Source: M3007 sp031398055
GTDB lineage: Bacteria > Bacteroidota > Bacteroidia > Chitinophagales > Saprospiraceae
Direction: 5' to 3'
Length of the DNA stretch: 16,204 nucleotides
Assembly: GCA_031398055.1 (NCBI GenBank)
Contig: JANNMS010000013.1
Span: 1-16,204, forward strand
This document shows, in pieces, positions 12,701 through 16,204 of the stretch. The notes under the pieces are model-generated. The model did no database searches. It had not been told where the DNA came from and saw nothing but the letters and a program-made list of their open reading frames with translations. Both the position numbers and the translations under genes were made by a program. Numbering within the stretch: position 1 is the first letter of the stretch; each line of letters opens with the position of its first letter.

Positions 12701-15700
12701 CAACACGTTCACGACGCAACTGCCCGAAACGCCGAGCCTGATTTTGCGCGACCCGCCGGGCGACCAGAGTTATTCTTTTTTGGAAAAAAACCAGACGATT
12801 TGTCATTCGACGCAGGTCGTTTTTGAATACGAAGTGGGCGGTGCGCTCGGTTTTGAACTGAATTTATCGGCAGATTCTTACGTCCTCACCGCGCCTTTGG
12901 GCCTCGGATTTTTGTATTTCCTGAACACCGAGGCGAACATCATCGCGGAAACGCAACTGACCTACGAAAAAACCAGCGACAGCACGTTCCAAACCTGCAC
13001 CACCATTTCCGAACGCATCCAGACGAACGACGGCGAACTGGTCGTCGGCGGGCAGGGCGGCGACGTGTTCGTGGGCAATGGTTTGAACCTCGAATTTGGC
13101 TTTGCCGACAAAGTGGTTTTCAACGACACGATTTGCGCCGCTGCCGTCCAAACGGTTTTGAACGTCGAGCCGGACACTTTTTCCACCCAATTTGTCTATT
13201 CGGAATGGGGCATCCGGAACACGGTCATCCGGTATCTGGATTCTTTGATTGTCAATCCGGCGACCGCCGCGAGCGATTTGGCGCGGTACACGCAATCGAA
13301 AAAGCAGTGGCTGAAAATTTTGGCGGACAACCAGCGCGCCAAGGACAGCACGGCGACCATCCTCCGCAACATTTCCTTCGATGCGGGCCCGTCGTACGAA
13401 TATTCGATCAGCAGCGACACGGCCACCACGGATATCGATGGCGATTTTTTCAATACCGAAAGTTTCGCCTCGGTCGAACTCGGTTTTGGGGCCAACGGTT
13501 TTGGTTTTTCGGGGACGGTAAAAGTGCTTTTCGAATCCCACAAAGGCAAAACCGTCACCGACGAAACCCAAAAAGGGGTGAAAACTGGCTACGTTTTGAA
13601 AGACGACGACGTGGGCGATGCCTTTTCGGTGGACGTGGCGATGGACCCGGTTTATAAAACGCCCATTTTTAAGACAAAATCGGGGCAATCGTCCTGCCCC
13701 TGGGAACCCGAAACGGCCCACCGCGAGGGCACGAGCATCCAATTCCGGGACGGCAGTGGCCCCGATGCCATTGATATTCCGTCGAAAGAAGCGGCAGTTT
13801 TCAAGTTCACTTTGGGCAACAATTCCGAGACGAACGAGTCATTTACCTACGCTTTCAACGCCGGGTCGGAGCAAAACCCGCACGGTGCCAAGATTTTCCT
13901 GAACGGTGCGCCCCTCGACCATCCGGTTTTTTTCTCGATCCCGTACGGCACTTCCATTCCGATAACCGTCACCGTCGAACGCGGCCCGGAGGAATACGAT
14001 TATGACAGTTTGAAAATGTCGATTTACTCGCTTTGCGAACGCACGCGGGCAAATACGCTCGGTGTCCGCCCCGACGACGACGAGATTTTGTATTCATCGC
14101 AGTACATTTCCGCGCATTTTATCCGCCCGTGCAGCGAGGTCGAAATCAATGTGCCGGAGCAAGATTGGGTGGCTTTTCCGGGTTCAAACACGATTGATTC
14201 GAGCGGCACAATGCGAATCACGGCATCGGGTTACGACAAATCGAACGCCGATTTTGAAAAAATAAGGGTTCAATATCGCCGCACCGACGGCGATGGCGAT
14301 TGGATAAATATCGTCGCGCCGGACGTTCCCGCGATTTTGGCCGACCAAATCGATGGCATCATTTTGAAAAATAAATTGGGCGAAAAATTTACCCAATTTT
14401 ACTGGAACACCGCCGGCTTGCAAGATGGTGGCTACGAAATCCGGGCAATCGCAGTTTGCACGGGCGACGCGGAGGACAAACCGGGCATTTCGCACACAAT
14501 TCGGGGCAGGATCGAGCGGCAGCCGCCGAGTTTGATTGGCACGCCCGAGCCGTCGGATGGGGTTTTTCAGCAGGGCGACGAGGTTTCTTTTTCGTTCAAT
14601 AAAAATATCAATTGCTCGAAAATCAACGCGGTGGACAATGTTTTGCTGTTCAACACCCGCACGGACGACCCGATCGACATTGATATTACTTGCAAGGACA
14701 ACCAGATTTTTTTGGTGCCGACGATTCAAAACCAGTTTTTTGAAAACGATATTCTCCGCGCCGAACTCCACGACATCGAGGACAAAACGGGCAATATTTT
14801 GGACTACGAAGAATGGCAATTTTATGTTGACCGCAACGAACTCGCTTGGCTCACCGACTCGCTCGGCCTGACCAAATACGAGGACCAATCCAAAACCGCT
14901 TCCGCAAATATCCAAAACCGGGGCGGCTCGCCCGTGCCGTTTTTGATTGAAAATGCGCCGTCGTGGGTGCGCGTCGTGCCAAACCAAGGGACGCTTGCAC
15001 CAAATGAAGTTCGTGAAATTCGTTTCGAGATAGATTCATCGTTGGCGATTGGTCATTGGTTCGATACCATCGTTTTGCACACGGTCACGGGTCAAAATCC
15101 ATTTTTTATGGGTGGCGACGAGGGTCTGCCGTTCGGCGTGCGCGTCGTTTGCCGTCCGCCAAGTTGGAATTTGAACGCCGGGGTTTTTGAAAATTCGATG
15201 AACATGATTTTGAAACTCAACATCGAGGGTCAAAATTCAACGGATGTCGAGGACATGGTCGTGGCGTACATCGCCGATACTTTGGTCGGTCGGGCGCACA
15301 TTCAGTACGTTCCGCAGGTGGATTCGTACTTGGCATATTTGACGATTTATGGCAACCCGAACCACACGAACCAGCCGCTCCGCCTCGAAATTTGGGATGC
15401 CTCGGCTTGCCTGCGGTACACCGTTTCGGAGACCAGTTTTGTGCTGCAACCCGATTTTGTGCTTGGCAACCCGACCACGCCGCAGGTGATTCACACCAAC
15501 AGTTTTGTGGTGCGCGAGGTGCCCTTGGGTTTTGGTTGGAACTGGTTATCGTTCAATTTGGCTTTCCAAAATCCGGCCATCAACCCCGCGCTGGCTTCGC
15601 TGAAACATCCGCAAAATGATTTCATGAAATCGCAAAGCCAACTTTCAGAATACACGGCCAGCATGGGCTGGGTGGGCGATTTGCTGACTTTGACAAATAC

Positions 15701-16204
15701 CAAAAAGTACGTTTTTCGCGCCAATTTGCCCGACACTTTGAAAATGGTGGGCACGGTTTTGAACCCGGCGGCGACCCCGATTCCGGTGGTTTCTGGCTGG
15801 AATTGGATAGGTTACATCCCAAATTATGCCCTGCCGCTCAACCTCGCGCTGTCGTCGTTGAACCCGCAGCCGGGCGATTTGATAAAAAGTCAGAGCAGTT
15901 TCGCGCAGTTTATCAGCCCGAGTTTGGGCTGGATCGGCAACCTGCAATTCATGGCACCGCCGCAGGGCTACCAACTCAAAATTTCGACGGCGGGCAGTTT
16001 GGTTTACCCGCCGCAGCCGCAAAATCGAGGGGCAAAAAGTGATAGGATGACTTCAAGTCATCCTATCACTACCACCGCCGCCGTCGACCGAAATAGTTTT
16101 TGGGATGTCGACCCGACCAAATTTGAACACTCGACGACTTTGATTGGGATGTTGAAAAATGGTGATGCGAACGCCACGACTTCGACGATGGAATTGGGCG
16201 TTTT
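9711..16204 (+). CDS. Giant secreted multidomain LamG/Big/BACON/WNW-repeat protein, 3'-partial
   Basis: The frame is open from ATG 9711 to the window end, at least 2164 residues. Signal peptide at 1-25 (LLAVLLLSLWFL, then FAQSQ). Domains in order: a short N-terminal module (MKLTIGQPVVGSSVGDEEGS, about 64-83); a fibronectin-III-like segment (about 98-180); start of a carboxypeptidase-regulatory-like domain (VVTGWVRTLNGSAVPNAQVS, about 183); LamG jellyroll 1 (about 220-350, WSLTFWTK, LDEFRIYHSRL); the second regulatory half (NSDGYYRIESASYG, about 416); LamG 2 (about 470-595, STIEMWVNQT, LIDEVAFYDTTL); further regulatory-like repeats (about 696 and 781); a long unassigned region with scattered Cys; an SbsA/Big_5-like Ig domain (about 1604-1709); a BACON-like domain (about 1727-1820, APSWVRVVPNQGTLAPNE); and two 75-90-residue repeats (from about 1939 and 2027: GWNWLSFNL, FMKSQ, MGWVGDL; GWNWIGYIP, LIKSQ, LGWIGNL). 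Likely exported as a surface or matrix protein, possibly by type IX secretion, but the sorting domain would lie off the window. Binding target unknown. Confidence 0.85.
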   Translation, partial: MKNIKNSRLLAVLLLSLWFLSKNFAQSQTPDPNCSPSGTIRPAAAFFNYGNGSKMKNSTRRMKLTIGQPVVGSSVGDEEGSNFGYWSGLLVAPLPPVVTATQGELLDRIQISWANNPLGAFPNGGFKLYRDGVFLALLDKNTKNYNDFNVIAGRNYKYEVRGINLYGEGSAGNALGFQVPNGVVTGWVRTLNGSAVPNAQVSLSPMQGYSTKFGQFDGAFAKADTGTGSHFLPTVATGNWSLTFWTKTQTVSGTASIFQILPSLDVQATATGVFVKAGGANFSGNFSNGNANSWHHVALTFGGGQYRLFLDGTLANLQPGTHASTSPELNFGEKTNTTGSWSGFLDEFRIYHSRLEELDLPETMGGTASSLTPNLKYYWKMDEGAGTKSFDILRRNRMFFCGPVFSADRPAVATSGVTNSDGYYRIESASYGTGTTFLATPKKDFYKHRALKFLKNEADYALLPDFALTPKSTIEMWVNQTETAGDQTLLNKKWGNNAFILKTTGGNIELEINGTASGFGALGIGYRHLAVTIEPVGAQFRIVVFKDGTPSSARFYPLGSGNWSDPTKNWVVGALNPSGTTFSNHFSGLIDEVAFYDTTLAAAKILSHVQNSRDPQERGLRLYFPFDEGTGNKLNNLGSVFLGASGTAFGTEWTILAPNQSTTPHVFAPATRQVTLNPSVTSVDQVDFTDRSTVAVSGFVRFKDTDCFAKDVEILVNGEPFVPTVLTDSTGKFVVDLEPGASVSLTPKYKDHAFLPAFLEVINLISPIGGLLFNDVTVREISGQVAGGTCKKSIISNLGLPSATICKVKVRTTDGCFEKILTVDNTAGNYEFQNLPPLEMTVAVSEHSDFDIFKSFEIAGGQQVDLREKADTVLNFIYFAPPEVEIASGLDPFSGTCATIVLAQHEPRIVGIKVKETYYNNQVCYLDTANLQIINGFADTVLNTALSNGLKNYKFRVGSPVGSPPFLKTFQVIATTLSGNETSKVVQGVVTGIRNKHNTFTTQLPETPSLILRDPPGDQSYSFLEKNQTICHSTQVVFEYEVGGALGFELNLSADSYVLTAPLGLGFLYFLNTEANIIAETQLTYEKTSDSTFQTCTTISERIQTNDGELVVGGQGGDVFVGNGLNLEFGFADKVVFNDTICAAAVQTVLNVEPDTFSTQFVYSEWGIRNTVIRYLDSLIVNPATAASDLARYTQSKKQWLKILADNQRAKDSTATILRNISFDAGPSYEYSISSDTATTDIDGDFFNTESFASVELGFGANGFGFSGTVKVLFESHKGKTVTDETQKGVKTGYVLKDDDVGDAFSVDVAMDPVYKTPIFKTKSGQSSCPWEPETAHREGTSIQFRDGSGPDAIDIPSKEAAVFKFTLGNNSETNESFTYAFNAGSEQNPHGAKIFLNGAPLDHPVFFSIPYGTSIPITVTVERGPEEYDYDSLKMSIYSLCERTRANTLGVRPDDDEILYSSQYISAHFIRPCSEVEINVPEQDWVAFPGSNTIDSSGTMRITASGYDKSNADFEKIRVQYRRTDGDGDWINIVAPDVPAILADQIDGIILKNKLGEKFTQFYWNTAGLQDGGYEIRAIAVCTGDAEDKPGISHTIRGRIERQPPSLIGTPEPSDGVFQQGDEVSFSFNKNINCSKINAVDNVLLFNTRTDDPIDIDITCKDNQIFLVPTIQNQFFENDILRAELHDIEDKTGNILDYEEWQFYVDRNELAWLTDSLGLTKYEDQSKTASANIQNRGGSPVPFLIENAPSWVRVVPNQGTLAPNEVREIRFEIDSSLAIGHWFDTIVLHTVTGQNPFFMGGDEGLPFGVRVVCRPPSWNLNAGVFENSMNMILKLNIEGQNSTDVEDMVVAYIADTLVGRAHIQYVPQVDSYLAYLTIYGNPNHTNQPLRLEIWDASACLRYTVSETSFVLQPDFVLGNPTTPQVIHTNSFVVREVPLGFGWNWLSFNLAFQNPAINPALASLKHPQNDFMKSQSQLSEYTASMGWVGDLLTLTNTKKYVFRANLPDTLKMVGTVLNPAATPIPVVSGWNWIGYIPNYALPLNLALSSLNPQPGDLIKSQSSFAQFISPSLGWIGNLQFMAPPQGYQLKISTAGSLVYPPQPQNRGAKSDRMTSSHPITTTAAVDRNSFWDVDPTKFEHSTTLIGMLKNGDANATTSTMELGV
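16038..16070. repeat. 33-bp palindrome in frame within the giant surface protein
   Basis: AGTGATAGGATGACTT (16038-16053), a single C, then the exact reverse complement (16055-16070). The 33 bp are 11 whole codons in phase with the gene (SDRMTSSHPIT). The other two forward frames of this palindrome contain TGA stops, so only the phase actually used is open. It sits in a linker after the second WNW repeat, following PPQPQNRGAK. Confidence 0.9.

Noticed and set aside
10569..13742. Three - strand open frames of 292-386 codons (10569-11729, 11736-12806, 12864-13742)
   Set aside because: All are antisense to the giant secreted protein, whose + frame is continuous and carries LamG motifs. The - strand products have no recognisable motifs.

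Overview
The window looks like chromosome of a Bacteroidota bacterium, most likely Saprospiraceae-like. The support is the family content: a hybrid two-component sensor with periscope propeller, Y_Y_Y and AraC parts, a PagL-type acyloxyacyl hydrolase, a tail-fibre/S74 secreted protein, and a giant secreted LamG/BACON/WNW-repeat protein. A TATCTTTG promoter element and the near absence of Shine-Dalgarno sequences fit too. The assignment to family level is an inference from memory, not from a search. All recognised genes lie on the + strand.

Layout. (1) 3-872: the 3' part of a NahK-like sugar kinase, whose 5' end lies off the window. It is followed 3 nt later by (2) 876-2003, a secreted lipid A deacylase-like (acyloxyacyl hydrolase) protein. 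(3) 2004-2439: an intergenic region filled with two back-to-back inverted-repeat elements and a promoter. It leads to (4) 2440-2988, a solitary KilA-N domain protein. (5) 2989-3475: a hairpin-rich spacer with a third palindromic element. (6) 3476-7717: a complete 1413-residue hybrid two-component system protein, ending at a strong terminator (7740-7782). (7) 7783-8237: a spacer carrying the best-preserved nested palindrome. (8) 8238-9608: a secreted tail-fibre-type protein with a C-terminal S74 intramolecular chaperone domain. (9) 9711 to beyond the window end: a giant secreted multidomain protein of at least 2164 residues. No RNA genes, CRISPR arrays or transposase genes were seen.

How it works together. 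Genes 1-2 form a tight pair. Genes 8-9 look like an envelope or surface-display pair. The hybrid sensor between them could regulate the surface genes, but nothing in the sequence proves this.

The most notable signal is not a gene. The window is studded with palindromic repeats. Three intergenic ones are hairpins within hairpins built on short stems with 2-3 nt loops. Three more sit in frame inside coding sequences (kinase, hybrid sensor, giant protein). In addition, a seven-copy, 7-bp tandem repeat lies in the sensor's linker between kinase and receiver. Gain or loss of one copy there would shift the frame and cut off the output domains, which makes it a candidate contingency switch.
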